From positions 23,811,501 to 23,875,500 of the forward strand of contig CM049406.2 in the NCBI GenBank assembly GCA_026929865.2: a stretch of DNA of 64,000 nt, given 5' to 3'. The stretch is from Hyperoplus lanceolatus (Eukaryota; Chordata; Actinopteri; Uranoscopiformes; Ammodytidae). How positions within the stretch are numbered: position 1 is the first letter of the stretch; each line of letters starts with the position of its first letter. Positions 43,957 through 54,565 of this stretch are shown piece by piece. The position numbers were made by a program, and so were the translations under genes. The notes beneath the pieces are model-generated. The model made no database searches, had not been told where the DNA came from, and was given only the letters and a program-made list of their open reading frames with translations.

Positions 43957-44390
43957 TAAGACTGCTTTCCTCATGACTTCATCAATAAATTATATGAATC
44001 ATTGTCGAGCCGCATGGATGCAGTCCTTCAAGATCATGGAAGTCATACAAGATATTAAATATGGATCTCACAGCACCACTACTTAATTCACTGATGTTAT
44101 GCAACATATTTTTGTATTTGTAAGTAATAAGTAAATTATTTGTTCAATTTTCACATTACTCTCTGTAGGCGACACAACTTTTGCCTTGCCAAAATCTGAC
44201 CTTTCTGTGTTCATTAAATGATCAATATTTCTGCAGTGAAGCAAATTTATTTTAGTATATTAAACATAATTTGGGAGGGTTTTAGCTTTCATATGAGCCA
44301 TTTTTTAAAACCAATGGATTAATTAAAAGTCAGTTTATAAGCTGTTGTTTCTGCAAAATGGATAAGTGACAAGACTTTTGTCCGGGACTG

Positions 44391-45072
44391 TATATAAGCA
44401 CATTTAAACTGTTTTTTGCCTTTCAAAATAAAATTTCCATGATCAAGGTTCTTTGATTATTGTTTCTGAACAATTATAGATACGTTTGAAAACATTTGAC
44501 ACATGTTTTAGTGCTTTAGTATGCTACACTTTGTGTCTATATAGTGAGTACGATGTCAGCCCTAAACTGCTGCATCATGCTTATTATCCAAAATTCTGGG
44601 GTTGGGGTGAGTTATAAGTAAGTAAGTAAGTAAATAAAATGTATTTATAAAGCACATTTATAACAGTTTGCACTGTCCAAAGTGCTGAACATAGTGCATT
44701 CAGTAGGTAAAAAAAAATGAAGGTAAAATAACAATATCAAAAATAAAAGACAAAGCCTTGTTGGTTTTGAGCCTTGATTGAAGGCAGAAATGGAGGGGGA
44801 ATCGCATAGGTGGCAGTTGGTTCTACAAGGGCGGAGCAGCTAGTGCAAAGTCAATTTCTGAGAGATGTGCCATTGGCATGGCTTTATAGTAGCCTAGCTC
44901 CGCCCGCCTACCTACTTCCGCTCAAATTTAATTTTCCCTTCAGTAGTCAGTCTGGGACTGCGGTGAATTTCTCAGCTTTAGCTCAGGAAAATCTCCGGCC
45001 GTCCAATCAGCAAACAGAGCGAGTGGCTAAGAAAGATGACGTCGAAGTCGCGCTCCAGTTTCAGTTGAATGC
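44391..45072. other. Nest interior: (AAGT)n and unassigned DNA
   Basis: 44620-44640 holds a short (AAGT)n run followed by ATTTATAAAGCACATTTATA, a LINE or SINE tail-like word. No gene. Confidence 0.4.
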
Positions 45073-45294
45073 TGCGTTCCTTTATACTCGGAACTCGGAG
45101 ATTTCCGACTTGGTAGTTCTGAGTTCCGACCTGTCTGTGTTCCGGTGCATCTGCTAGCGAAAGTATGGATGCCAACAACCTTTCTCATCCAAATAACTAA
45201 ACGTTAGGCTCCAGCACGTTACCGTTGCCAGGTACCGGTAGATCCATAGACTACAAGTCGGAAATTTCCGAGTTCCCAGTACAACTGGAACGCA
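45073..45294. mobile_element. Small MITE with TGCGTTCC ends
   Basis: TGCGTTCC at 45073 and GGAACGCA ending at 45294, with arms of about 40 bp containing GGAACTCGGAGATTTCCGAC and its complement. No clear target duplication. Confidence 0.65.
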
Positions 45295-45519
45295 CTGTCA
45301 GGAGCCGGCTCATGACATATGTCACGACCAAACCTTATGCGATTGGTTGGCTGATCTAGAGTGGCACTGGGCAAATACAATAGTTTTAAACTTCAACAGA
45401 CACCCGCCTCCAAGTGAGTGAACGTTTGCCGAATAGGGCAGTTCCAGACCTGTACAAATTAAATTAAGTACGATGGTCTGGTTGGACCAGGCTAGCTTTA
45501 CACGCTGGTCAGCAAAAGA

Positions 45520-45660
45520 AAGTGATTGTCTACAGTAGCTCAGAAGAGACTGACATCTCCATTCCACTTAACGACACCACTGATAAGAGTTCAGATGGCC
45601 AGAAAGATGATGATGATGGTGACCTTGTCATTGTGAGCTTCGCAGGTAAAACCATTAGAT
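45520..45660 (+). pseudogene. Transposase C-terminal remnant of the TA element
   Basis: The frame reads VIVYSSSEETDISIPLNDTT, KSSDGQKDDDDGDLVIVSFA and stops resembling protein after a GCAGGTAAAA that looks like a splice donor. Acidic Ser/Asp-rich segments followed by DxVIVxFAGK occur at the C-terminus of some fish DNA transposases; family not certain. Confidence 0.35.
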
Positions 45661-46176
45661 CTGTTAGGCCTTGTTTAAGAAAATTGTCCTTCAATCTTTG
45701 TAAAACATTTACTTTATTTACTTTAAATAAACCTTAAATAAGTGATTGTCTAATAGATTTGTCTTGCATTACAGTGTATGAGATATATATCAATGGCACA
45801 ATTTACCCCATGGTATTCTCTCTTGTGGAACAACTTACACCACACCGGGGGCAAGTTGTGCCACAAGACAACTTTTTTTTCTGAAAGCTATATTTCTTAA
45901 ACAGTTTAATTCAGATCCAAAGTTATTGTTGCCGGGGATGCACAACACCCTGTAATATATGTACATATTTGAGTTGTCAAGGCCTCACTTTACAGTCACT
46001 TTGACTAAAATGTGGCACATCTCCCCTATAAATTCAGAGAGAGTTTTGTGGAGGTGATAGGCTTGCTCAACTTTGTGTCAGCTCGTTTGGCAATGGTTTG
46101 AATGTAACCGACATTTATTAATATGATGAAAAAAAAAAATGTATTAATATGAAAAAGTTACGCACTGGTGCTTTAA

Positions 46177-47742
46177 AGTACAAGTGTTACATTTGTTTCT
46201 TGCTGACAGTCTGTTTGTCTGACACTGCACTGCAACACAGCTGGAGTTATATAAATCCATGACAGGCCAGTGGATGATTCATTAAGCAGAGAGATGTCAA
46301 TGAAAACTGTGTCTGTAGTGTGCCAAAAAAGAACACACAGCATGACAATGTAAGCAGGGAGATTTCAGGATGACCCAGCCAGCCTCAGGCTGTGCAGAGT
46401 GTACCAAGAAGCTGCATGTCCCCCCCCTTCCCCCACCACCTTGCAGAGGGTGTTAGACACTCTGTCATTGCTACTGACTTCATGGAAAGGGCAGCATTGA
46501 CACTGTCGGGACTGCTGCTGCTTCTCCCAACTTAGGTAAAGGCTTTTTTTAGACACCACCACAGTTTATAGAGGAGTGTGCTAGCAGCAATGGTGCCAGC
46601 AAGCCAGCGCTATATACCCGCTCACTTCAAAACACTGAGCGGGGACCGGTAATCGGGGCAGATTATTCCAAAAAGGGTCTGTCTAGGATCACTCCATAAA
46701 GCCGAGTGACAATTCAGTTTAGTGTGTCGGCGCTTGGCTCCGCTTGTACAGATGTTCCCAGCTGTGGTTAAACTAAATCAAACAGCACCTTATTCAAAGC
46801 AGCATGACATGCTGTATAGCCAACAATCCCCACAAGGGAAGTTATAAAGAAATGGAGACTCTGTTTTTGCGTACGTATAATACACAGAGAAGAGCTCAAT
46901 CAAGTGAACATCCGGGCAGAGGAGGCAGTGATGAAGTATACAAGTCAGCTTGTTCTCAATGTGAGGATCAAGGTCTTTAAATAGACTCAATTAATGCAAG
47001 AGTGCATTGCCAGGAAATCCCATTGATTTAATCCTGGGAAATTCTTACATCTTTATAGCTTATAGGCCACTCATTTACTATTTATTTAGTTGATCTGCAT
47101 TGTAACAAAGGTATAACCCGGTTTCTGGCCCTTCAAAACGAGACCTTGACAACTCTTCCCACATTACAGACCTGGGATCAGTCAGGGTGCACTAACTCCA
47201 TCCTCTGTGTCCTACTACAGCCATCCCAAAATCATTGTTTACAGACCCACACCTCCTGGGACATGTAGTAGGTTTATTTTGAGCCCATTGTGTGTAGCAG
47301 TATCTCTCAATGTGTGTTCATACATCTTGTTTAAAATTATGATAAAATGGCACTGCAATTTGCCACTGCCGTATAAACTTCACTTTGTTATCTTAAGATT
47401 TGACTCACCCTTTTACTTTAATCGTTTTATCCAAACTGCTTATAGCTCTTTCATCACCAGCCAACGCTTCCTTCAGATGTAGTCAGCTCCCCTGTTTGTT
47501 CTATTCTATTATTCGCATTGCATTGTGGGACGACAGTTTACATTAATAGTGGGTTTGGCTTTTTTGAGCATAACTATAACTGTTCCCAAACTCATTGTAG
47601 AAGAACTACGCTTCACTGATTAGATTGACTTGGCTTTTATTCCTCCATTATGTCAACATCATCACCGTGAAAAACTATATAAGAAAAATACAAACAGAAA
47701 TATTGTAAATACACAGAAATACAATATCCTACACATTACAAA
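46177..47742. other. Intergenic DNA, no gene recognised
   Basis: No repeat family or coding signal recognised. Short frames only. Confidence 0.45.
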
Positions 47743-47769
47743 TGTAACCCAGGTTATTTTCTGTAGTTC
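47743..47769 (+). mobile_element. 5' LTR stub of second PNMA-type gypsy copy
   Basis: The first 27 bases of the LTR (TGTAACCCAGGTTATTTTCT and seven more) are present, then four unrelated bases, then pol sequence from TCCATGACAG. A deletion of several kilobases removed the rest of the 5' LTR, gag and most of pol. Confidence 0.85.
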
Positions 47770-47776
47770 ATAGTCC

Positions 47777-49747
47777 ATGACAGACACTGACTGGCGCAAC
47801 CTTCAAAAAGCAGATCCATGTATCTCACGTGTCATCAACTTTGTGGAGAGAGCGATAAAGCCCAGCTTCAGAGAGACAAACCTTGAGCATTCAGATGTCA
47901 AACTCCTCCTTAGGGAATGGAAAAGGCTTGAACTCAGAGATGGTGTACTACACAGGAAGTGGATGGACAGAGAAAACCTTGTCTATCAATTGGTCTTACC
48001 TGAACAGTTAAGAGAAAGAGCACTTCATGGTGTACACAATGATGTTGGTCACCTTGGTTCAGAGCGTGCACTACACCTTGCCCGTGCCAGATTCTACTGG
48101 CCAGGAATGGCCAGAGCCATTGAGGAAAAATGCAAAAAGTGTGAACGATGTTTCAGGGGAAAAGCTATGCCCCAAAAAGCTGCACCTTTGCAAAACATCT
48201 CAGTTACTTACCCCCTTGAACTCATCTCTATAGACTATCTATCTCTTGAGCCAGACAACAGAGACACGACAAACATATTAGTTATGACAGATCATTTTAC
48301 AAAGTTTGCTGTTGCTGTGCCAACGAAAGATCAAAAAGCAAGAACCATTGCGAAAGCCCTGTGGGAACATTTCATTGTCCATTATGGATTTCCCAGTCGC
48401 TTGCTCAGTGACCAGGGCAGAGATTTCGAATCAAAAACCATCAAAGAACTCTGCACACTTATTGGAACTGACAAAGTTCGCACTACCCCATATCACCCTC
48501 GTGGGAACCCAGTGGAGCGATTTAACAGGACACTCTTAAGTATGCTAGGGACCCTTGAAGAGAAAGATAAGTACCATTGGAGGGACTTTGTTAAGCCCTT
48601 AGTCCACGCGTATAACTGCACGCGAAACGACACAACAGGCTTCTCCCCTTATGAGTTAATGTTTGGGAGGCAGCCCAGACTGCCAATTGATCTAGTCCTT
48701 GGAATCCACCCTGATATGGGAAACCACAAGACCCACTCAGAGTATGTTAAAGGCCTTCGCCAACGCCTGCAAGAAAGCTACTCGCTAGCTACAAAAAACT
48801 CCCAGAAAATGGGTGAGAAGAACAAGGCTCGGTTTGACAAGAAGGTAAGAGCAGCAGAGCTCTTTGAAGGAGATAGAGTCTTGGTGAAGAATGTGAACAT
48901 ACGAGGGAAACACAAACTCGCAGACAGGTGGGAACAGAAAATCCATGTCGTTGTCAAAAAGATTGGAGAGAGCCCTGTATATGTGGTTAAACCTGAAACA
49001 GGAGAAGGACCACAGCGCACATTGCACCGAGATCTCCTTTTGCCATGTGGGTTCCTTCCTGTAAAAGAAAAAGAGGATAATCATTCACACAATGAGCAAT
49101 CAAGAAAAATGAAACTGAGGAAACAAGCAACAAAAGACACAGAGGGAGATGATTGTCAAGAGGATGAGTTGTACAGTGATGAGGATGAACTCTATCTTAG
49201 CACACAAGTGCCAGAGGTTATCACAAGACGCCCTTTCTTGCAAACAGGAGGTGATCCCAATGAGCCTCAACCAGCCTCAGCAGTGTTAAACCCAAACATT
49301 CATCCCTTTGAGCCACAAAACTACTCACACTCTGATAACCCAAGACATGAGTTTCAATCAGAATGTCCTCTGAATAGCTCAGACAGTGGCAGTGTAGTTA
49401 CACATTCTACCTCACACTCTAGAGCCCCAGACTATGTTGTTATTGATATCCCAGAACCAGACATAGCACGTATGTCACCTGTTTATGACAACACAGATAA
49501 TGTCGCAGCCGAACCTGTAGTTGTATACATAGGAGATAAGGCATCTGATACCCAAGAGTCCCCTGAGTTAAGACGCTCTGGTAGAGAGAGGCGCCAACCT
49601 CGTAAGCTCACTTATGATGAGTTGGGAGAACCTTTGATTTTGGCTATAAGTTCATTTTTTCAGAGCTTGGGAACTGTATTTTCCCAAACAGCATCTTTGC
49701 GCAAACTTGATGACTTTAATGTTCATGCAGAGACGCATGCATTTTAG
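47777..49747 (+). CDS. Ty3/gypsy integrase-containing pol fragment, open frame
   Basis: 656 residues, open from the deletion junction to the stop just before the polypurine tract. Residues 1-82 repeat the end of the first copy's pol. Integrase zinc finger: HNDVGH (H-x4-H) and CKKCERC. Catalytic core: SIDYLSLE, LLSDQGRDFES, NPVERFNRTLLSML (D, D, E). Then VLVKNVNIRGKHKLADRWEQ with the C-terminal DNA-binding fold, followed by an acidic tail of about 200 residues (DCQEDELYSDEDELYL) of low complexity. The ATG at 47777 is internal to the original polyprotein. Near-identity with 13617-13860 suggests recent activity of the family. Confidence 0.88.
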   Translation: MTDTDWRNLQKADPCISRVINFVERAIKPSFRETNLEHSDVKLLLREWKRLELRDGVLHRKWMDRENLVYQLVLPEQLRERALHGVHNDVGHLGSERALHLARARFYWPGMARAIEEKCKKCERCFRGKAMPQKAAPLQNISVTYPLELISIDYLSLEPDNRDTTNILVMTDHFTKFAVAVPTKDQKARTIAKALWEHFIVHYGFPSRLLSDQGRDFESKTIKELCTLIGTDKVRTTPYHPRGNPVERFNRTLLSMLGTLEEKDKYHWRDFVKPLVHAYNCTRNDTTGFSPYELMFGRQPRLPIDLVLGIHPDMGNHKTHSEYVKGLRQRLQESYSLATKNSQKMGEKNKARFDKKVRAAELFEGDRVLVKNVNIRGKHKLADRWEQKIHVVVKKIGESPVYVVKPETGEGPQRTLHRDLLLPCGFLPVKEKEDNHSHNEQSRKMKLRKQATKDTEGDDCQEDELYSDEDELYLSTQVPEVITRRPFLQTGGDPNEPQPASAVLNPNIHPFEPQNYSHSDNPRHEFQSECPLNSSDSGSVVTHSTSHSRAPDYVVIDIPEPDIARMSPVYDNTDNVAAEPVVVYIGDKASDTQESPELRRSGRERRQPRKLTYDELGEPLILAISSFFQSLGTVFSQTASLRKLDDFNVHAETHAF

Positions 49748-49757
49748 AGGGGGAGTG
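49747..49757 (+). other. Polypurine tract
   Basis: GAGGGGGAGTG lies between the stop codon and the LTR start TGTAACCC, where plus-strand synthesis starts. Confidence 0.75.
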
Positions 49758-50093
49758 TGTAACCCAGGTTATTTTCTGTAGTTCCAAAGTCACAGGAATT
49801 CCCTAAAAGCATCATTTTCAGAAAATAATTACTAGATACTGTAGTTTACAATGCCCCCTAAACGCATCACAGGCGCATGAACGGCCGACAGCCGATGACG
49901 CAGACAGAGAAACTGCGAGACACATGCAACTACAAGTAATAAGACGAAGATAACGATATTGATAAACAACCTAATGTGAGAAACTACAATTTAGACAATA
50001 GAGATAAGGAAAACTACTAATGGTCGGTTCGGGAGAAATCGAGTGGAAGCTCCGGACCAGTGCTTTTCAAAGTGTATATTGACGATTATCCTG

Positions 50094-50710
50094 GTGAGTT
50101 AACAGTTCTAGGTTAGCTAATAAGCATTGAGTTAGCCGCTTAGCATTACCTTGTTTTTGCTTAAAATGAGTAATTGTGTGTTTAATTGCCTGAGATATGT
50201 GTGTGAAACTTAAAAACCAGTCAGGATATAATGTGCATGTGACGTGAATTGGATACGGCCGATGGTGTTAACTGTTCAGACATTTAGCATCAAAAATTAA
50301 TATGTGTATTGCTGCTTTTAAGGTAGGCTATTCTCCAAGTGCTGCTCCGTTTTGTGCCGTGTTAATGGCCGTGGCAGTGTGTTAGCTACATGCAATATGT
50401 GCAGTGTGTTAGAACATTCATTCATCTTCTACCGCTTGTCCCGTTAGGGGTCGCGGGGGGGCTGGAGCCAATCCCAGCTACATTGGGCGAGGGCAGGGTA
50501 CACCCTGGACAGTTTGCCAGTCCATCCATTCAATGAGGTTCATGTTTAAAAATAGAAGTTAAAGGATACATTTAATTCATATGCTGTTGCAGCTATTGCA
50601 AAGTTTATTCTGTGTACTTTTAAAAAGATTATTATATGAGTGTAATGCATGGACAGTGAAAAGAAAAGCATTCAGACTGTTTAATAACTGCGCTGCACAC
50701 TTTTGTGCAG
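50094..50710 (+). other. Probable intron inside the LTR
   Basis: The extra block begins GTGAGT after ATCCTG and ends TTTTGTGCAG before GCTG. A TTTAATAAC branch-like sequence lies about 20 bases before the end. The other LTR copy lacks exactly this block. There is no target duplication or inverted end that would mark an ordinary insertion. Inside is a dispersed fish repeat (50410-50535). Confidence 0.65.
50410..50535. repeat. Common fish interspersed repeat
   Basis: Contains CATCTTCTACCGCTTGTCCC, GGGGTCGCGGGGGGGCTGGA and GGGTACACCCTGGACAGTTT, a repeat seen in very many fish genomes. Confidence 0.7.
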
Positions 50711-51962
50711 GCTGTTTTTTTTTCGAGGGACGAACTGTTTCAACCGGACTGATTCTACTGCTTCCACCATCATCGCTGTTATTGGATCCATCATCTCTCA
50801 TCGGACATCTGTAGTTGCATGGACATTGTGCTCAAATCCACGCGGTGGTAGGAACAAAATGAACGAACCAAACAGAGGATTATTTTGTTTTGACATTTTT
50901 TCTTTATTCTGAGTACTCAGGTTTTGTTTTTCTTTTGATTCTTGGGCCCAAGACTAAACTGACAAATTGACTATACAGTTGATAAGGTATATTTGAAGGA
51001 ACTAAGATTCATGAGCTGTGATCATTTTGTGTTTTTTTCTAGTCCCATGCGGGATATATTTTATTTATTTTAAGTACTTAGTGCTTCTAAGGTACAGTTT
51101 TATTTCACTTTGTTTCATTATTCTGGGTCGATATTTCTATTTTTTCTACATTGCTGAGAGAACAAGTGCAACTTAGTTTTCAAAGATATCTTTATAAATA
51201 CAAAACTTTTATTCTCTCAAGTCGTGGTCACGTGTTGTTGTGTGGGTTGGAGGTCTCATTAATCTTGGTGTATTAAGCTACAATCAATCCCCTTACCAAC
51301 CAAATGTGAACTTAGAATCTTTAGTAACCTGATATAAACTTAGACATAGACATTTAGAATAGATACCCCACCTCTAGGGGTCATCAGAAGGTTACATTGG
51401 GAAGAGTTAGCTTTAAATAATATTGTCCGTAATTTTCATCCAGGGAGAGTACCGCAAAAAAGCATGATTGACAGCCCTTATTCTGACAGCATGAATGACA
51501 GCATCACGTGAATGCACGTCACAAACGATACACATTTTCACCAGTAGATGGCGACGGCGCCACAACTATTTAGCTATATATTCATTAATCATCACCAAAA
51601 TAAAATATGCTTCTGAGACAGCTACAATAACTTAAGTGTCATTTAATTGAAGTTTCTCCTATGTTAATGGTCTTCATTCAAAACCTGGGGTTCAACAACT
51701 GCACTTCACTTTTCCAACACTAGGAGATGCTCATGTCCCGTCATTGAAAGATCCTCCATCGTATGCACGAGGAATGCACCTTCCAAAGCATATAGCAGGT
51801 TGCATCATCATGTAATATTCCCTGTGTGATCTCATGCCGGATGGAATGACTGGGGTGCCCTATGCAAATTTCTGTTTGTGTTACAAACAGACAACACCCG
51901 TAGCAGGTAAACCGAGGACTGCAGGGCACAGAGTGGGTACACAGTCACACACAGTCAACAAC

Positions 51963-51964
51963 AA

Positions 51965-51996
<32 letters not shown>
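51963..51996. repeat. (ATC)n microsatellite
   Basis: About eleven ATC units. Confidence 0.95.
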
Positions 51997-52106
51997 CTGC
52001 CTTTACATTTGGCGGTGGAGTTATTTTTTCCTTCAATCCTCCAAAGGGTTTGGTCCGGCTAATCCGCTCAAACATGGGAAAAAAATAACTTTCTCTAGGC
52101 GTTTGA

Positions 52107-52108
<2 letters not shown>

Positions 52109-52143
<35 letters not shown>
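52109..52143. repeat. (CA)n microsatellite
   Basis: About seventeen CA units. Confidence 0.95.
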
Positions 52144-52145
<2 letters not shown>

Positions 52146-53949
52146 CGTCACCCTGACCTCATTACGAAAAGGTTTCACAGAGACTTCAACCTACAGATTG
52201 ACTCCTTGGCGTTTTTCTTCGGGCCGAGGCGCATGAGGTCATCTTCAGTGGGGCTCCAGGAAAAAACAAATGTCTGTTTGATGCACGGCTCATAGTGTGG
52301 AGGACTTAAGGAGTCATTTTATATGATGCCACATTTATGGAAGGCAAAATATATCATAGTATACAGGTGTGGGTTTTTTTCCCACTGTATCTTCAGCCTA
52401 CTCTATACACTTCAATTACATTTCTGATTGAAATATATTTGCTTACAAAACGCGTTCTAAATAGCGAAAACTAGGCTAACGAACAGACCCTAATGCGGAA
52501 TTTAACACAGATTTTTTTAAACCTCTAATTAGTTGCAAAATAATCATCTCCAAACACAATTGACATTGCCATGACATATTTTTCACCATGTAAAGTAGCT
52601 ATTAGCCATGTAAGCATATTGCCTATAATCAGGCCGATAGAGAGCAACATTATAATCCCACTGGAGTCCTGTTTGTGTCAGCCTGCTGAATAGAAGTCAA
52701 ATAACCACTCTTCTTTAGCCCCTTTTCCTGCCTCTCACAACCCCTGAGGGAAATATCAGTCTCTTTAGCTGTTAAATGCTACAATATGTTCAGTAGCTAG
52801 TTTCTAACTTTGTGTGCCTGCTGTGTGTAGTATACTGTTCCGTGCAGGTATTGTGCAGTGGGGTTGTGGTAGCTTGTTTTAGTGGAAACAGCTGCCTGCT
52901 GTTTGAAATGCTGGGACTGAAATGTGCTGGAAAACCTGTAGGCTCAGAACTACCAGAGACACCTTTCACATCAGGGCCAGCGTTAGCCAGGGGCCAGGGT
53001 GGAAGTCCAGGCCCACTATCGGACGGACCTGTTCATTCGCTGTCCAAGAAAATGTCAAATAAAATTCAGACAATTAATTAATACTAAAGAATATACCATT
53101 ACCATGCATTGCTTCTAATTGTATTATTGGGTGGGCACGAGGCATAAGCGAATGAGCGGTTGCTTAGGGTCCCGACTGCCAGGGGGGCCCCCCCATTTTT
53201 TTTTTTTTTAATTTAAGTTTGTGTATTTGATATCAACATCATATTATGTAAATGTAAATTATCATACAATAAAAGGAATACCATGTTTTGGTAGATAGTT
53301 AATAGCTTAATAATTGAATCAGTTCATCTGGGAGGTAATCCGAGGTTAACTGATCACGTCACGTTCAAGTCCATGGCATGCACAGTGTGCATTGAGTTTA
53401 TTTAAAAATATTTGAAAATGGGGCTGCCCTCAGTTGCCCATGCACTGCGTATAGTCTATAGCCTATTTCAGCCTCGTCTGTGGAAAAAAGATAACTGGAC
53501 AACAGAGTTCTTCTGCTTCGTTCCTCTCACTGCATTTAAATGCATTCACTATATTACAGAGAAATATGTCCCGTAAAAGAAAAAGAGCTCCAAGCCCAAC
53601 CCAGAGGACCCTGCATAATATTTTATTTAAAATTTATATTTCTATGGAAAATCCATGTGCCTTTCTTCAATAGCTTCTAATTCATCCGACCCAATGTCTC
53701 CAAATTATTTGTTCACACAAAATTCCTCAGATTTAGCCTCTTAATTTTCCTCTGAAAGTGCACCAGATTCATGCATTTCACTTTAAAAAGGTAAAAAAAA
53801 ATCTCCCGGGGGCGCATACCCCACCCGGCACTATTTCACCCCTACATCAGGCAAAAGCGAAAAACCTTCTATGTGTTATAGGATATAACCTGGACTACCT
53901 CCATCCAGGTTTCTTTAAATTTCTCTTCAACAGCTAAGGCAGCATAGGT

Positions 53950-54565
53950 TAGACTGCTAAAAAAAAAATACATTAATATATAGATTAGGTAACATATAGT
54001 GTTTTTTTTTTGTTATTCATAACACATTTGTAGCGCAAAAAAAAACAAAATCAAATGTCGCAGACAGCAACACTCATAAGTTTTTTTTATTGTGTTCGAC
54101 ACAATTCACAGTAAATGTGCCAAAAAAAAAAACTATGTAGTAGGTAACACATAGGGGTTTTTTTTTTGGTGTGCTCACATCTTAAGTCACTGCCCAGTGT
54201 AGCGCACAAAAAAAACTAATCTAACTATGTAGTACCGGCTGTAACACATAGGGGTTTAAAATATTATTTAGTGCAGCTTTAAAAGCAGTTCCATCTGGAA
54301 AAACAACAACTAAATGCTGCTTTATACAATAACACAATAACACATAACTGGCCATTTATTTGGATTATTGGAGGGCTACTTAAAGCAGGGGTGGAGCATT
54401 TGGGGAAAAAAAAACACTATGGGGTAGGATAATCCAAATACCTCAACCTTTCCACTTTTTTTGGTCCCTCCCCACACTCTACACCAACAAAGTCGTGCCA
54501 AAGTGAATGGAAATCCCAACAGCCAATAAGTAGGTAACACATAGGGGTTATTTTTTTTTGGTTCA
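53950..54565. repeat. Dispersed hairpin motif A-run/CTATGT...ACATAG/T-run
   Basis: The word TAGGTAACACATAGGGG recurs at 54141 and 54531, with variants at 53986 (TAGGTAACATATAGTG) and 54236 (CTGTAACACATAGGGG). Copies are followed by T-runs, and several are preceded by an A-run and CTATGTAG, so each can pair into a stem. Spacing is irregular. Class unknown. Confidence 0.6.

Larger units (their letters stand above)
42106..44390. mobile_element. Tc1-like foldback transposon with long inverted repeats
   Basis: TA at 42104-42105 and 44391-44392 flanks ends CAGTCCCGGGCAAAAGTCTT / AAGACTTTTGTCCGGGACTG. The inverted repeats extend for more than 200 bp. The left half carries transposase on the minus strand, the right half parts of the same gene on the plus strand, so it is an inverted dimer with its centre near 42960-43000. 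Non-functional. Confidence 0.9.
41440..46026. mobile_element. TA-flanked DNA transposon, second level of the nest (pogo-like?)
   Basis: GGGGAGAGTGGGGTGAGTTG at 41440 is inverted at the right end (CATCTCCCC, ending 46026), with TA on both sides (41438-41439; 46027-46028). Words such as AAGTTGTGCCAC recur near both ends. A decayed coding segment lies at 45520-45650. TA target and acidic C-terminal remnant suggest a Tc1/mariner-pogo relative; not certain. Confidence 0.6.
41214..46172. mobile_element. Outermost TTAA element of a transposon nest
   Basis: TTAA at 41210-41213 and 46173-46176; ends AGCTACAGTGCGTAACTT / AAGTTACGCACTGGTGCT (16 of 18 paired). Its own sequence is only about 41214-41437 and 46029-46172; everything between arrived later. 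A relative lies in nmur1 intron 2. Confidence 0.75.
49758..51396 (+). mobile_element. 3' LTR of second PNMA-type gypsy copy (intron-containing form)
   Basis: TGTAACCC ... GGTTACA, 1,639 bp. It matches the 1,020-bp LTR at 8444-9463 on both sides of a 617-bp extra block (50094-50710), with few substitutions. The bases after it (TTGGG) do not repeat those before the 5' stub (ACAAA), so no target duplication remains. Confidence 0.92.
51397..53949. other. Intergenic DNA, no gene recognised
   Basis: Contains (ATC)n at about 51963-51996 and (CA)n at 52109-52143. 53130-53200 (GGGTGGGCACGAGGC ... GGGGGGCCCCCCC) looks like an eroded repeat end. The 89-residue frame at 52812-53081 has no recognisable feature. 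Confidence 0.45.

Noticed and set aside
45522..45737. Host acidic protein exon
   Set aside because: Lies inside the TA-flanked transposon and reads as a decayed transposase end.
50094..50710. Ordinary transposon insertion in the LTR
   Set aside because: No target duplication, no inverted ends and no A-rich tail, while GT...AG borders fit splicing; kept as the alternative to test.
8444..51396. One gypsy element split into two parts by 34 kb of DNA
   Set aside because: Both parts contain the same pol segment (13617-13860 and 47777-48020) and LTR start, so they are two separate copies.
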